Source of the DNA: Levilactobacillus angrenensis
GTDB taxonomy: Bacteria; Bacillota; Bacilli; Lactobacillales; Lactobacillaceae
Direction of reading: 5' to 3'
Length of the DNA stretch: 64,000 bases
Assembly: GCF_003946085.1 (NCBI RefSeq)
Contig: NZ_RHOB01000009.1
Location: 62,001-126,000 of the forward strand
The translations under genes were made by a program, and so were the position numbers. Position 1 is the first letter of the stretch, and each line of letters begins with the position of its first letter. The notes under the pieces are model-generated. The model did not search any database, had not been told where the DNA came from, and saw only the letters and a list, made by a program, of their open reading frames with translations. Below are positions 22,867 to 31,961 of this stretch, one piece after another.

Positions 22867-22904
22867 AAAAAGACTCGCCCCAGGAAGAAACCTGGAAGCG
22901 AGCC
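22867..22904 (-). terminator. Terminator downstream of yneF
   Basis: The minus strand has a stem of GCTCGC and CCAGG against CCTGG and GCGAG, followed by TCTTTTT. Confidence 0.8.
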
Positions 22905-22918
22905 TCAAATAAACCAAC

Positions 22919-23143
22919 TTATTTTTTGTGCGCATTTTGTTGCATGGCGTTCATCATTTGATGAAGTTTCCGCTGTGAAGGCTTTTGGCCCATTTGCAAC
23001 ATCATTGCCCGTAATTGGTCTTCGTTGATTGGTGGATTGTCTTTCAGATAGTTTTCCATGTACTTCCGTGCGCCGAAAAAGCCACCCGCTGCACAGGCCA
23101 ACCCCACGACGATCACGATTAAGATCCAGATCCAAGTTGCCAA
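22919..23143 (-). CDS. yneF: YneF family (UPF0154) membrane protein
   Basis: The 74-residue protein has one N-terminal membrane helix (residues 3-24) and a cytoplasmic tail with the family block [20 protein letters not shown]. It is conserved across Firmicutes near lexA and ynzC; the function is unknown. A longer frame in another phase covers the same bases but has no ribosome site. Confidence 0.85.
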   Translation of the reverse strand: MATWIWILIVIVVGLACAAGGFFGARKYMENYLKDNPPINEDQLRAMMLQMGQKPSQRKLHQMMNAMQQNAHKK

Positions 23144-23243
23144 GTCGTTTCCCCTCCTTTGATGAAGTCATTCATTTAACAATTCTACACAAACTTAACC
23201 CAAATTAAAAGAGCGAATCCTAAAAAGGACCCGCCATGACGCC

Positions 23244-23492
23244 TTAATCGTCCCGCAAGCCCTTGTCGCGTTGAATCTGCCGGACCTTTTCCGGGGTAAC
23301 TTCCTTGCCATCCTTGTTGTAGACCTGGAGCATTTCCACTTGGCTACGGAAGCTGGCCTTGAAGAGTTTCAGGTATTGTTGCCGCAGGCCGGCGCGTTCC
23401 GTCTTTTCAGCGGGCGTCAAGCCTTCAGCCTTGTTTTTGTGTGCGAGTTCATTGATGCGGACCAATAGCGTGTCCATCGTTGGTTCTGCCAT
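23244..23492 (-). CDS. YnzC family (UPF0291) protein
   Basis: The 82-residue soluble protein has the family's helix-turn-helix-like N-terminus (INELAHKNKAEGLTPAEK) and the QVYNKDGKEVTPEKV segment. In Bacillus subtilis the homologue YnzC lies in the SOS-controlled yneA operon next to lexA. Here it sits divergent from lexA across a 194-base spacer, so it may share the SOS region, but no second full SOS box is seen on its side. Confidence 0.85.
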   Translation of the reverse strand: MAEPTMDTLLVRINELAHKNKAEGLTPAEKTERAGLRQQYLKLFKASFRSQVEMLQVYNKDGKEVTPEKVRQIQRDKGLRDD

Positions 23493-23602
23493 GAACAGTC
23501 CTCCTTGTAAAAAAGTATTTGAGTTTAGTTACGAGATTTCCTTGAAAATTCAAGTCGATACCTATCATATCAGGGTTATTTTCAGATTTCAACTAATTCA
23601 CC

Positions 23603-23642
23603 CGAACATCTGTTTGAAAACGTTCGCTACCTATGCTACAAT
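23603..23642 (+). promoter_or_regulatory. lexA promoter with SOS box
   Basis: TTGAAA (23614-23619), a 17-base spacer, TACAAT (23637-23642). The LexA operator CGAACATCTGTTTG (23603-23616; consensus CGAAC-N4-GTTCG, one mismatch) overlaps the -35 box. This fits autorepression by LexA. Confidence 0.8.
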
Positions 23643-23686
23643 TGCACTAAACAAAACTACGAATGACGAACGAGGTGGCAGAAAAA

Positions 23687-24316
23687 ATGAGTAAGGCTTC
23701 TGAAAGCAAACAAATCGCCGTTCTCCGCTTCATTTGGGAACGGGTCAATGAAAAAGGGTATCCCCCTACTGTCCGGGAAATTGGAGAAGCCGTCGCGCTC
23801 TCTTCAACCTCCACGGTCCACGGTCACATCGCCCGTCTGGAAAAGAAGGGCTTGCTAGTCAAGGACCCGACTAAGCCACGGGCATTGGAAGTCACCCCCG
23901 CTGGTTTGGAAGAACTGGGCGTCCACGAAGAACAAACTAAGATTCCTGTGCTAGGCACCGTTACGGCTGGTGAACCCATTCTGGCCGTCCAGGAAGCCAC
24001 GGATTACTTCCCTGTGCCACCAGAATTTGAAAATGACGATGACCAACTCTTCATGCTAACGATTCGCGGCGAGAGTATGATCAACATCGGCATCCTCAAT
24101 GGCGACCAAGTCATCGTCCGCCGGCAACAGTCCGCTGACAACGGTGATATCGTCATTGCCATGACGGAAGAAAACGAAGCGACCTGCAAGCGATTCTTCA
24201 AGGAAGCTGATCACTTCCGGCTCCAACCAGAAAACGACACGATGGCGCCGATTATCTTGAATCACGTCAGCATTTTGGGTAAAGTCGTGGGTCTCTTCCG
24301 CGACGATGTCCACTAA
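23687..24316 (+). CDS. lexA: SOS regulator LexA (repressor and self-cleaving protease)
   Basis: LexA represses DNA-repair genes and cuts itself when RecA filaments form. The 209 residues contain the winged helix-turn-helix ([20 protein letters not shown], about 25-44), a cleavage-site Ala-Gly (TVTAGEP, about 93) and the catalytic Ser (GESMINIG, about 130) and Lys (about 168, in a DIVIAM block). Start ATG 23687 follows GAGGTGG; an in-frame ATG eight codons earlier overlaps that site. Its own operator and promoter lie just upstream. Confidence 0.95.
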   Translation: MSKASESKQIAVLRFIWERVNEKGYPPTVREIGEAVALSSTSTVHGHIARLEKKGLLVKDPTKPRALEVTPAGLEELGVHEEQTKIPVLGTVTAGEPILAVQEATDYFPVPPEFENDDDQLFMLTIRGESMINIGILNGDQVIVRRQQSADNGDIVIAMTEENEATCKRFFKEADHFRLQPENDTMAPIILNHVSILGKVVGLFRDDVH

Positions 24317-24334
24317 CTTTGACATACTTAGATT

Positions 24335-24371
24335 AAAAGCCAACTCTCAATTTTCGAGGGCTGGCTTTTTT
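24335..24371. terminator. Bidirectional terminator between lexA and ntd
   Basis: AAAAGCCAACTCTC pairs with GAGGGCTGGCTTTTT. T runs lie on both strands, between two convergent genes. Confidence 0.85.
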
Positions 24372-24375
24372 CTGG

Positions 24376-24816
24376 TTAAATCACTTCGCCTTGGTAATGG
24401 CTTTCTGGCAGCGTGGAAAAATCATAGGCTGCCAGGGCTTCGGCTTCGCGGAGGTAAGCGTGCAGTCCTTCCGCTAACATTAAGTTCAAGATAGTATCCT
24501 TTTCGTGCAAGACCACGATTGGCTTCTTGCTGTGGAAAGCATAACCAATCTCAAAGGCTGTACCGGAATCGACCTGGTCATCCACGAAGTCGACCAAGGC
24601 GACCACCACGTCTGCCTGATCGATTTGTTGGACGTCCATTTGGAAGGTTTCCGTCGCCCATTTTGGTGTGCCCATTTCTAAATCACGGATTTCATTCAAC
24701 CGCGGGCTAAAAACGTTGCCCACCCGGGGATTGGCAGCTAAGGCCTTTTCCGCCCGTTCAATCCGGGAAATCTGTTCATCATCAAAGAAGGGGCCTGCTA
24801 AGTACACGTTAGTCAA
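24376..24816 (-). CDS. ntd: Nucleoside 2-deoxyribosyltransferase
   Basis: This enzyme moves 2-deoxyribose between bases and is a salvage enzyme typical of lactobacilli. The 146 residues show the N-terminal VYLAGPFFDDEQ motif, the ALVDFVDDQVDSGTAFEIGY block with the catalytic Glu (near residue 94), and a typical C-terminal aromatic region. It is a single gene convergent with lexA. Confidence 0.92.
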   Translation of the reverse strand: MTNVYLAGPFFDDEQISRIERAEKALAANPRVGNVFSPRLNEIRDLEMGTPKWATETFQMDVQQIDQADVVVALVDFVDDQVDSGTAFEIGYAFHSKKPIVVLHEKDTILNLMLAEGLHAYLREAEALAAYDFSTLPESHYQGEVI

Positions 24817-25057
24817 TCGAATCTCCTCATTTCTCTCTCGAATGTCCTTATTATACCGGAAACGTTAACTCTATGCGATAGGTTTTTGATTAATATTCGG
24901 TTATAATTCCTCAAGAAGCCGTTTTCAAGTTCTCAACTAAAGAAATATTCGAGTTTGCCTATTACTTCACGTTCACCCCTGCTTGACGGCCGCCCCCTAA
25001 CCTTCCCGGCTTCTTTCATGCTATACTTGACTTAACTTATCATGCGGAGGGGTTAAC

Positions 25058-25651
25058 ATGTTCTTAGGAATTGCGATTTTGGGTGCCATCTTCATTGTCA
25101 TTACCTTATTTTCGGTCATCAACGCTGGCCATCGGGGAGAGTCTCGGCGGGGGCCATTACTTGTTTTAGTGCTCACAATTTTAATCACGGCCGGAGCCGT
25201 TTGGAAGCTACCTTACTGGTCTGGCCAGCAAAAATCGGCCCAGTCCACCGCCAGTTCCGTCTCCCAGACGTCGACCATCAGCTCACAGTCGGGCCAAGCG
25301 TTTGCCAGCAGTGACCACACCATGACTCAGGCCGACGCCGAAAAGCAGGTCACCCAGCAACTAGCCAAGTCATTGAAGAAGTTGGGGCCCGTAACCTTTG
25401 ACAAGGCGACGAAGACCTACACGCTGACAATTACCAACAAAAATTTGAAACAGACCATCAAAGGCCTCCACGCAGATCCAAGTCAGGCTAAGCAAGCCAA
25501 GTGGCCCAAGTTTGCACATAACTTCATCCAGACCAGTGCCTCATTAAAGAAGGCGCTGGGCAAGGGCTACAGCCTGGTCATGCGCGTTGGCAAGCAGTCG
25601 CCGGTCCTGGTCTACAAGGACGGCTACCTCACGAAAAACCAATTTGAATAG
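25058..25651 (+). CDS. Membrane-anchored extracellular protein, unknown
   Basis: The 197-residue protein has two hydrophobic segments (about residues 2-22 and 34-53) followed by a Ser/Thr/Gln-rich linker and a soluble domain of about 110 residues with many Lys (from VTQQLAKSLKKLGPVTFDKATKTY). This suggests a membrane anchor with an outside domain. I recognise no family. It has a good ribosome site (GGAGGGG) and its own terminator. Confidence 0.75.
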   Translation: MFLGIAILGAIFIVITLFSVINAGHRGESRRGPLLVLVLTILITAGAVWKLPYWSGQQKSAQSTASSVSQTSTISSQSGQAFASSDHTMTQADAEKQVTQQLAKSLKKLGPVTFDKATKTYTLTITNKNLKQTIKGLHADPSQAKQAKWPKFAHNFIQTSASLKKALGKGYSLVMRVGKQSPVLVYKDGYLTKNQFE

Positions 25652-25701
25652 GTATTATTGAAAATGAAAGCCGGCACGTTTCGGTGATCTAAAGTAAATG
25701 C

Positions 25702-25739
25702 AAACGAGCCTGGGATGTTTGGTCCCGGGCTCGTTTTTT
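25702..25739 (+). terminator. Terminator of the membrane-anchored protein gene
   Basis: AAACGAGCCTGGGA pairs with TCCCGGGCTCGTTT, with six T on the plus strand. Confidence 0.9.
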
Positions 25740-25779
25740 ATGGAAATTTAAAGGTTGAAAGCTGAATTAGTGCCTTGAC

Positions 25780-26385
25780 TCCCGGAACAACAGCGTTTTG
25801 TCCACCCAAACTAGTGAAACCAAGGCCTGCGTCAGTCAGGATTCCGCCTGCTCTGGGGAACACCTCCAGCCTGAGGAGCGGTCTTCCGGTTCGCTTGAAA
25901 GACTGGCAAGGACCGCCAGTCTCTCAAGTCGTCCCACGCTGTAGGCTGAGACAAAACCTCAGCCAACACCGTCGCCACAGCTGGATCCACCCTGGCTGCC
26001 TCCGGCGAGGGTGATAATTGTCAGCAACACTGTGTTAGTTAAAGGCGGACTGTCAAATCAGCTGTCACCTGGGGCTGAACCAATTGTTGCTGGTATGCAC
26101 TGCTGTAGCCGTGAGTCCGCCAAATATGGGTTCAGCCGTGGGAGTTGCCTTAGCGGCACGGTTCATGCCGCTTAGACAACTGGCGTTTTTGAGACGTGGG
26201 TTTCCGGCTCAAAGCGAGGCCGAGACCGTCCCTCAGGCTCGGTCCGGTCCGCCCACCGCGTTCCAACCCATAGTTGGCGGACGGTAGGCGGTCAGCTCAA
26301 ACTACGAAGCTGTGAACGACTAATTTTAACGTGAGAAGTCGCGTGGCGATAATGCTCCTAGCTGATTTTCATCTTTCAACCTTCA
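25780..26385. repeat. Dispersed intergenic repeat, copy E (longest, composite)
   Basis: From about 25,955 rightward it is nearly the same as copy C. The outer arms (26115-26132 and 26265-26282) pair at 17 of 18 positions, and the inner stem AGCGGCA/TGCCGCT is perfect. The left part (25,780-25,950) carries an inverted block also found in copy D and a strong extra hairpin (CTTGAAAGACTGGC / GCCAGTCTCTCAAG). No gene is visible in this 740-base spacer between convergent genes. Confidence 0.75.
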
Positions 26386-26396
26386 GATGCAAGCTT

Positions 26397-27566
26397 TTAT
26401 TGTTGGCGATATTGGCGTTGCTGGTGTTGCCGGCCGGCCAAGTAATATGGCGCGGTCTCTTTCCCGACAGCCAGTTGGGTATCACGACCGTCGTTACTCA
26501 GCTGTTGTTGGAAAATAGCTTCGTATTCAGAGACACTGACGGCCCGGCGGTTGGTTAATTGTTGCGCCAAAGTTGCCTCGTCAAACCCATCGCGGTAGGT
26601 CGGCTGCAGGATACCGCTGAAGAATTCTCCCTCGGCTCCCGACCCATAACTGAAGAAACCTAAGCGTTCACTGCCAGTCAAGGTGCCGTGCCGCAGTAAG
26701 GACAAAAAGCTCAGATACAAGGAACCGGTATACAGGTTTCCCACCTCGCGATTGTCCGCTTGACTAGCCTCAAACGCCGCCGTTAAAACGGCCTGTTGCG
26801 GGGTGGTTGCCTCTGGTAAAATCTGCCGCAACCCCTTGCGCCCCATTTTTGTGAACGGGAGATGAAACACAAAGGCGGAGAAATCAGCGATTGACCGTTG
26901 CGTTTGTGCTTGGTAATCCGTCCAGACCGTCTTGAAAAAATCTAGGTAGACGTTGGTTGAGTATTTGCCATCGACCAGCGCCTCGGTCCGGTAGGTCGGC
27001 CGCCAAAAGTCCATCACGTCTTCGGTATGGTAACTGCTGACGGTATCCAACGCTAGAATCTGCGGGTTCGCCGTGACCAGCATGGCAACGGCGCCGCCTC
27101 CCTGGGTGACCTCACCAGCCGTGCGCAAGCCATAGCGCGCAATATCGGCCCCAATGACCAGTACCTTGGCCGTGGGGTGAACCCGCACAAAATCGGCCGC
27201 CAATTGTAAGCCTGCAGTCGCTCCATAGCATGCCTGCTTCAGCTCAATGGCACGCGTGTTAGCTGGCAATCCCAGTAAGTGCGCCAGGTACACGGCCGTC
27301 GCCTTAGAATTGTCCACGCCAGATTCGGTGCCAAACAAGACCATGCTGATCTCAGCCTTCGTGGTCGCTGTGAGAATCTGGCTCGCCGCATTGGCTGCCA
27401 TAGTCACAACGTCTTGTGTTGGCGGAATGACCGCCTGCTTAGATTGGCCAATGCCAATGAGATACTTATCAGGATCATCCCCCCGAGCCTGTGCCAGATC
27501 GACCATATCTAAATACAGCCCAGGCGTATAAAAACCAATCTTATCAATGCCTACAGTTACGGTCAT
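26397..27566 (-). CDS. mvaS: Hydroxymethylglutaryl-CoA synthase
   Basis: MvaS condenses acetyl-CoA and acetoacetyl-CoA at the start of the mevalonate pathway to isoprenoids, including the lipid carrier made by UppS. The 389 residues have the thiolase fold with the catalytic Cys in LKQACYGATAGLQ (about residue 111), a general-base Glu near residue 79 (LFGTESGVDNSKA) and a His near 233 (FHLPFTKMGRKGL). The C-terminus is unusually rich in Gln and Arg. It is a single gene. Confidence 0.93.
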   Translation of the reverse strand: MTVTVGIDKIGFYTPGLYLDMVDLAQARGDDPDKYLIGIGQSKQAVIPPTQDVVTMAANAASQILTATTKAEISMVLFGTESGVDNSKATAVYLAHLLGLPANTRAIELKQACYGATAGLQLAADFVRVHPTAKVLVIGADIARYGLRTAGEVTQGGGAVAMLVTANPQILALDTVSSYHTEDVMDFWRPTYRTEALVDGKYSTNVYLDFFKTVWTDYQAQTQRSIADFSAFVFHLPFTKMGRKGLRQILPEATTPQQAVLTAAFEASQADNREVGNLYTGSLYLSFLSLLRHGTLTGSERLGFFSYGSGAEGEFFSGILQPTYRDGFDEATLAQQLTNRRAVSVSEYEAIFQQQLSNDGRDTQLAVGKETAPYYLAGRQHQQRQYRQQ

Positions 27567-27781
27567 GGTGTCAAAGTCCTCCTAAAATCTTCTCGTTAAG
27601 TTAACGGCCATTGGTCGTGTTTTGACCAGTACCCTCTGATTTTTTGTGTGACAATCGTGCCTGTTCTAGTCAAATTACTTTAGCACGACTCACTAGTCAT
27701 TGGCAAATTTCTTGAAATTGTATGATACAATTCGACTAGTGGATATTCTCACACAATAGCCGTTGTATAGCTTTTTGTCTA

Positions 27782-28663
27782 TTACAATTCGCCTTTTTTC
27801 AGCTGATGTAAGGTTCGCTTCAACTGGGCCTGAGTGTCTGCTGTGACGACTGGATACGTTGGATGAATATTCTGCAGGCGTTTGACCAAAATGTTCGAGA
27901 CAATTAGTCGTGCAGCTCCCTTATCATCGGCGGGAATAATGTACCAAGGCTCCTTCTTCGTGGCCGTATTTTCCAGCATCTTGGTATAGGCAACTTGATA
28001 ATCAGCCCAAAAGGCCCGTTCACTCATGTCACTGGGCGAGAATTTCCAATTCTTGCTGGGAATCTCGATGCGCCGTTCGAACCGCTTCGTCTGTTCTTCA
28101 CGGGAAAGGTGCAGGAAAAACTTGATGGTCACAAAGCCCTGATGCCGCAAGTACGTTTCAAAATGACGGAGGTCATGGTAGCGCCGATCAAAAAATTTAT
28201 CACCGACGTCCGCCAAGGTGTTCACACCTGGTAGATTCTGTTTCAACAGCATTTCCGGGTGAACGTGACTGATCAAGACATCTTCATACTGTGAGCGATT
28301 GAAGATTCGAATCTCTCCGCGCTCTGGCAATTCTTGATTGACGCGCCATAAGAAATCGTGATTCAGTTGTAAGTGCGTCGGTTGCTTGAAGCTGATCACA
28401 CTGGTACCCGAGGGATTCAACCCGCTAAAGACGTGGCGAATCAGCCCGTCCTTCCCCGCGGTATCCATCCCCTGCAAGATGATGATGACACCGGTCTTCT
28501 TTTGCGCGTACAGCCGCGTTTGCAGGTCACTTAAGGTGGCCACGTTGGCCGCCAGTGCATTGGTGATCACGGCCTGTTCTGGTCCACGGTCCACCCGCGT
28601 AGCCAGCTCACTGAGATTGACGGGGTCTTCCCCGGTACAACGGTAACGACTTTCAGTACTCAA
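27782..28663 (-). CDS. Polyphosphate kinase 2 family protein
   Basis: PPK2 enzymes use polyphosphate to phosphorylate nucleotides. The product has the P-loop kinase features of the family: Walker A in LQGMDTAGKDGLIRH (about residue 63), the NRSQYEDVL block (about 125) and the lid region with FFLHLSREEQTKRF (about 190). I place the start at TTG 28663, nine bases after AGGAGG, giving 293 residues; the open frame extends further but without a ribosome site. Whether it prefers ADP or AMP cannot be read. Confidence 0.88.
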   Translation of the reverse strand: MSTESRYRCTGEDPVNLSELATRVDRGPEQAVITNALAANVATLSDLQTRLYAQKKTGVIIILQGMDTAGKDGLIRHVFSGLNPSGTSVISFKQPTHLQLNHDFLWRVNQELPERGEIRIFNRSQYEDVLISHVHPEMLLKQNLPGVNTLADVGDKFFDRRYHDLRHFETYLRHQGFVTIKFFLHLSREEQTKRFERRIEIPSKNWKFSPSDMSERAFWADYQVAYTKMLENTATKKEPWYIIPADDKGAARLIVSNILVKRLQNIHPTYPVVTADTQAQLKRTLHQLKKGEL

Positions 28664-28835
28664 AACGCATCGCCTCCTGTTATTAAAAATCATAGCATTC
28701 TTTGCCACCCATGACTGGTTAAAAGTGTTAAAATTCACGAAAAAACTTTTTCCTGTCGAAATGAGTGCGTTTGTTCGGCGGCCTTGCTATACTTAACTTG
28801 TAACCACTTACCAAGTTCATGAAGGAGTTTCCAAT

Positions 28836-29498
28836 ATGAAAAAAATTACGGCATATTTTGTGCGTCATGGCCAAACGATGTTGAATCATTATAACAAGGT
28901 CCAGGGCTGGATCGACTCCCCCCTCACGGAAAAGGGTCGCGCCGATGCCAAGCGCGCTGGCGAACAGCTCAAGAACGTTCAGCTGGCAGCCGCCTACAGT
29001 AGTGACTCCGGTCGCGCCATTGAAACGGCACGCATCGCCCTACGGCAAAATCCAGAGAACATGAACATCGTGTCTTACCAATACCCTGAATTTCGGGAAC
29101 AGTGCCACGGCTACTTTGAAGGCAATGATTTAAATCAAATGTGGCAATTCGTTGGCGCCCAGGTCAAAATGACTTCCGAATCCGCAGTTCTGGGCACCTA
29201 CGGCTTGGAAAAGGCCCGCGACTTGATTCACAAGGCCGACCTCTACGGAGAAGCCGAAAGTAACGACATGTTCTGGGAACGTTTAGACCGCGGCTTTAAC
29301 AAGCTTCGGGATAACTCGAAAGACGGTGACACGGTCTTAGTCGTTTCTCACGGGATGACGATTCGTTCCATCGTGGACCGTTACGCCCCAGAACTTGACG
29401 AAGGTGTGGCCACAATCAACGGGAGTATCACGAAGTTAGAAATTACCGATGATGATATTCACGTTGACTTCTTCAACAAGACTGATTTCCAATCTTAA
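28836..29498 (+). CDS. Histidine phosphatase (phosphoglycerate mutase family)
   Basis: The 220-residue protein has the catalytic RHG motif at the N-terminus (YFVRHGQTMLNHYNKVQGW; His about residue 11) and the second His in VVSHGMTIRSIV (about 172). The long insert and the lack of the usual mutase residues suggest a broad-range phosphatase rather than the glycolytic mutase. It is followed by the PspC-like gene with 26 bases between. Confidence 0.88.
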   Translation: MKKITAYFVRHGQTMLNHYNKVQGWIDSPLTEKGRADAKRAGEQLKNVQLAAAYSSDSGRAIETARIALRQNPENMNIVSYQYPEFREQCHGYFEGNDLNQMWQFVGAQVKMTSESAVLGTYGLEKARDLIHKADLYGEAESNDMFWERLDRGFNKLRDNSKDGDTVLVVSHGMTIRSIVDRYAPELDEGVATINGSITKLEITDDDIHVDFFNKTDFQS

Positions 29499-29524
29499 TT
29501 TCTTTTCCTAGGGAGGACAGACTC

Positions 29525-29710
29525 ATGAAAAACATTCATCGCTCAGCCAATAATCGCGTCTTTGCTGGGGTGCTCGGCGGCCTCGCCGAACACTTCGACT
29601 GGAACGTGGGCGTCGCTCGGATCTTATTTGTGGTCTTGGCCATCACGCCCGCTTTTCCCGGCATCATTGCCTACTTGATTTTGTGGATGATCATGGGCGA
29701 TCCTGAATAG
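29525..29710 (+). CDS. PspC-domain small membrane protein
   Basis: The 61 residues match the PspC domain: a basic start, then NRVFAGVLGGLAEHFDWN and a membrane helix (about residues 34-56). PspC proteins sense or report membrane stress in several bacteria; a stand-alone domain such as this is common in lactobacilli. The ribosome site is GGGAGGA. Confidence 0.88.
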   Translation: MKNIHRSANNRVFAGVLGGLAEHFDWNVGVARILFVVLAITPAFPGIIAYLILWMIMGDPE

Positions 29711-29856
29711 TCAGCTTCTCATGCAGTTCCCCGATTTTTTCGGTCGAACTGTTTTTTTAGTTGACGTGGCCGCACCAATCTTCTAGAATTTAGGGTGTAA
29801 CTTGTTACGTCATGAGCAATGTGCTTGGTTGCTCCAAATACAAGGAGGTCTCTATC

Positions 29857-30333
29857 ATGGCAAACTCAGAAAAGACTTTGGTACTGGTAAAACCTGACGG
29901 TGTCGCAGAAGGACACGTTGGTGAGATTATTTCACGGCTGGAAAGAAAGCGCTACCAAATCACGGCATTAAAGGTTATTCGCGCCACTCCTGAACAACTT
30001 GAAAGGCACTACTGCGAACAGGTCGACAAGCCCTATTTCCACGAAATCGAGACCTACATGATGGAGGGCCCTTTGGTCGCTATCATCGTGACAGGGACCG
30101 ATGTAGTGAAGGCCGTCCACAATTTAGCGGGCAAAACACGGCCTAACGACGCCCAACCCGGGACGATTCGCGGCGACTTTGCTCATGAATATCCCGATGG
30201 CATCCTGAGAAACATCGTACACACCGCGGATAGCCGCGAAAACGCGCACCACGAAATCGCCATCTGGTTCCCTGAACTAGCGGTCGAAGCCCATCAGCAA
30301 CAAGCAGCTAAGCAACAAAAAGTCACCGAATAG
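29857..30333 (+). CDS. ndk: Nucleoside diphosphate kinase
   Basis: Ndk balances nucleoside triphosphates by phosphate transfer through a His. The 158 residues show TLVLVKPDGVAEGHVGEII at the N-terminus and the active-site region NIVHTADSRENAHHEI (catalytic His about residue 118). The length is slightly above usual because of a Gln-rich tail. Start ATG 29857 follows AAGGAGG; an upstream in-frame ATG is not supported. Confidence 0.93.
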   Translation: MANSEKTLVLVKPDGVAEGHVGEIISRLERKRYQITALKVIRATPEQLERHYCEQVDKPYFHEIETYMMEGPLVAIIVTGTDVVKAVHNLAGKTRPNDAQPGTIRGDFAHEYPDGILRNIVHTADSRENAHHEIAIWFPELAVEAHQQQAAKQQKVTE

Positions 30334-30338
30334 AAAAT

Positions 30339-30367
30339 CGGCGGGTCTCGCAACTGAGGCCCGTTTT
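30339..30367 (+). terminator. Terminator of ndk
   Basis: GGGTCTC pairs with GAGGCCC around a 6-nt loop, followed by GTTTTT. Confidence 0.7.
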
Positions 30368-30414
30368 TGTGCCATCTCTGCTATAATCAACTGTAGCTAA
30401 GGTGGTGAATCACA

Positions 30415-30582
30415 ATGACTTTTCCGGAAGATATTTTTGAAGCGGCGGCCTACGAATGGCTGAAGCAACAGGACTTGACGCAACACACGCCCAAGGAAGT
30501 CACCAATGCTTTGACCGAGGCCATCAGACAAGCCAAGGGCTTAGCACCAGCGACTGAAGATCCGTGGCAAGCTAAACCATAA
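30415..30582 (+). CDS. Small acidic protein, unknown (55 aa)
   Basis: This 55-residue frame begins at ATG 30415 after AAGGTGGTGA and has a TATAAT-type -10 box at 30382-30387. It begins MTFPEDIFEAAAYEWL and looks like a short helical soluble protein. It ends 16 bases before the cupin gene, which suggests an operon. No family recognised. Confidence 0.6.
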   Translation: MTFPEDIFEAAAYEWLKQQDLTQHTPKEVTNALTEAIRQAKGLAPATEDPWQAKP

Positions 30583-30598
30583 CCAAAGGACTGATTCC

Positions 30599-31087
30599 AT
30601 GACCGGTAAATTAGCCTACATCGACGCACTAGCCTTGATCCCGCATCCCGAGGGCGGCTGGTACCAACAAACGTTTCAGAGCAACGATAAAGTTTTTGAT
30701 AATACCAGCCAAGATGCCCGTTACCAGTACACGAGCATTTACTTCTTGCTGGACGACACGCATCCCTCACATTTCCACCGACTCACTCACGACGAGCTGT
30801 GGTTCTTTCACGACGGTGCGCCCATCACGATTCACTGCATCGCCCCCGATGGCAACTACTCGCAGGTAACTCTGGGCGCCGACGTCACTGCCGGTGAACG
30901 CTTGCAGTTCAAGGTCCCCCACGACACGATCTTCGCCTCGGAGGTGACCAGACCCAATGCGTTTGGCTTGGTCAGTTGTGTGGTGGCCCCCGGCTTTGAT
31001 TTTGCAGACTTCACGTTGATGAGTCGCGAAACGTTGCTGGCTGATCATCCGGGGTTGGTGGCTGTGATTGAACGGTTGACGGATTAG
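30599..31087 (+). CDS. Cupin domain protein (DUF985)
   Basis: The 162-residue protein begins with the DUF985 signature (LALIPHPEGGWYQQTF) and carries cupin metal-site residues in HFHRLTHDELWFFHDG (about residue 58) and in the C-terminal VVAPGFDFADF block. Members are small beta-barrel proteins; some bind sugars or nucleotide sugars, and many are uncharacterised. It follows the small 30415 gene and ends at a strong terminator. Confidence 0.88.
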   Translation: MTGKLAYIDALALIPHPEGGWYQQTFQSNDKVFDNTSQDARYQYTSIYFLLDDTHPSHFHRLTHDELWFFHDGAPITIHCIAPDGNYSQVTLGADVTAGERLQFKVPHDTIFASEVTRPNAFGLVSCVVAPGFDFADFTLMSRETLLADHPGLVAVIERLTD

Positions 31088-31121
31088 GAAATAGATTTTT
31101 TTACCGCAGTTGTCCCCACTT

Positions 31122-31164
31122 AAAGGGCCACGTCTCTCCAGCTCGAAAAGACGTGGCCCTTTTT
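31122..31164 (+). terminator. Terminator of the cupin gene
   Basis: AAAGGGCCACGTCT pairs with AGACGTGGCCCTTT, followed by a T run. It marks the last clearly chromosomal signal before the prophage. Confidence 0.9.
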
Positions 31165-31227
31165 AATTCATCTTTAATCGACAGCATAACACACTTTTAG
31201 CAAGTTTAGCTGATAAAAAAATCACGC

Positions 31228-31716
31228 TTATTCCTCATCCGAATGTAAATCGTCATTGGCCACCAGTCTCGGAACCAAATCAAATACAGTTCCTATAATA
31301 CTTAAAAATCCACCACTCGCAAAGACAGTCCCAATAATAGTATGCCCCAGCATAATTAACCAAAAAGAAGCAACAATAAACAATCCACAAAGCATAAGCC
31401 CACCGATCATTGCAATCCAAGCAAGACGACCACGTCGCTTTTGACGCTTACTTTCCAATTCACGACGGTGCCTGGACTCGTCCACACCATTTTGAATAAT
31501 TTCTTTGGCGGCATCTGGATAAAGCTTTTGATAGCCTTCTAAAATTGCTGGATGAGGAATCGGTCCAGAATACATCTCCATCGTTGCAATAATATGTTCT
31601 TTATCTTCAGGTGGCAGGTGCTGAATTTTGTCTAAGATTTTCGTGTTTGTGCTTAATTCATCCGATTGTTCACTTTTCGCTTTTTCCTGTGTGGTGTTTG
31701 GTGAGCTGTCTGTCAT
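31228..31716 (-). CDS. DUF2335 membrane protein (prophage cargo)
   Basis: The 162-residue protein has a polar N-terminus, then the DUF2335-like block GPIPHPAILEGYQKLYPDAA with DESRHRRELESK, then two membrane helices (about residues 97-117 and 122-143). The family occurs in phages and other mobile elements; its function is unknown. It overlaps the end of the 31670 gene by 47 bases, so the two are one unit. Base composition is AT-richer than the flanking chromosome. It is not a typical lysis gene and lies after the endolysin terminator. Confidence 0.75.
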   Translation of the reverse strand: MTDSSPNTTQEKAKSEQSDELSTNTKILDKIQHLPPEDKEHIIATMEMYSGPIPHPAILEGYQKLYPDAAKEIIQNGVDESRHRRELESKRQKRRGRLAWIAMIGGLMLCGLFIVASFWLIMLGHTIIGTVFASGGFLSIIGTVFDLVPRLVANDDLHSDEE

Positions 31717-31933
31717 ACTTGATTACTCCCGACGCCATATCCTCGCCAACTTTCTTCCAGTCATTCGAAATGGCTTGGCTAGCTGTTTTATTTTTTTGAA
31801 ATTTAAGGGAATCTTTCGCACTTACCCGCGCTGAAAAAGTCAGATGCTTAGTCAGCGACCTGACAATCTTAGCACTTGTAGCATTCGCCATCCTCATAAA
31901 ATTAGAAACACGAATTGAGTTGAAGTCTTGCAT
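31670..31933 (-). CDS. Small basic protein paired with the DUF2335 gene
   Basis: The 87-residue product begins MQDFNSIRVSNFMRMAN and is rich in Ser, Lys and Ala. It has no membrane helix or known motif. Start ATG 31933 follows GGAGAGGAG; the longer frame lacks a site. It has its own promoter, so the pair could be expressed in the lysogen. Function unknown. Confidence 0.6.
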   Translation of the reverse strand: MQDFNSIRVSNFMRMANATSAKIVRSLTKHLTFSARVSAKDSLKFQKNKTASQAISNDWKKVGEDMASGVIKYDRQLTKHHTGKSEK

Positions 31934-31961
31934 GATTACTCCTCTCCTTTCAAGTAAACCT

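Noticed and set aside
23615-23625. A second LexA operator next to the lexA promoter (GAAAACGTTCG)
   Set aside because: Only one half-site fits; the other half does not match CGAAC-N4-GTTCG.
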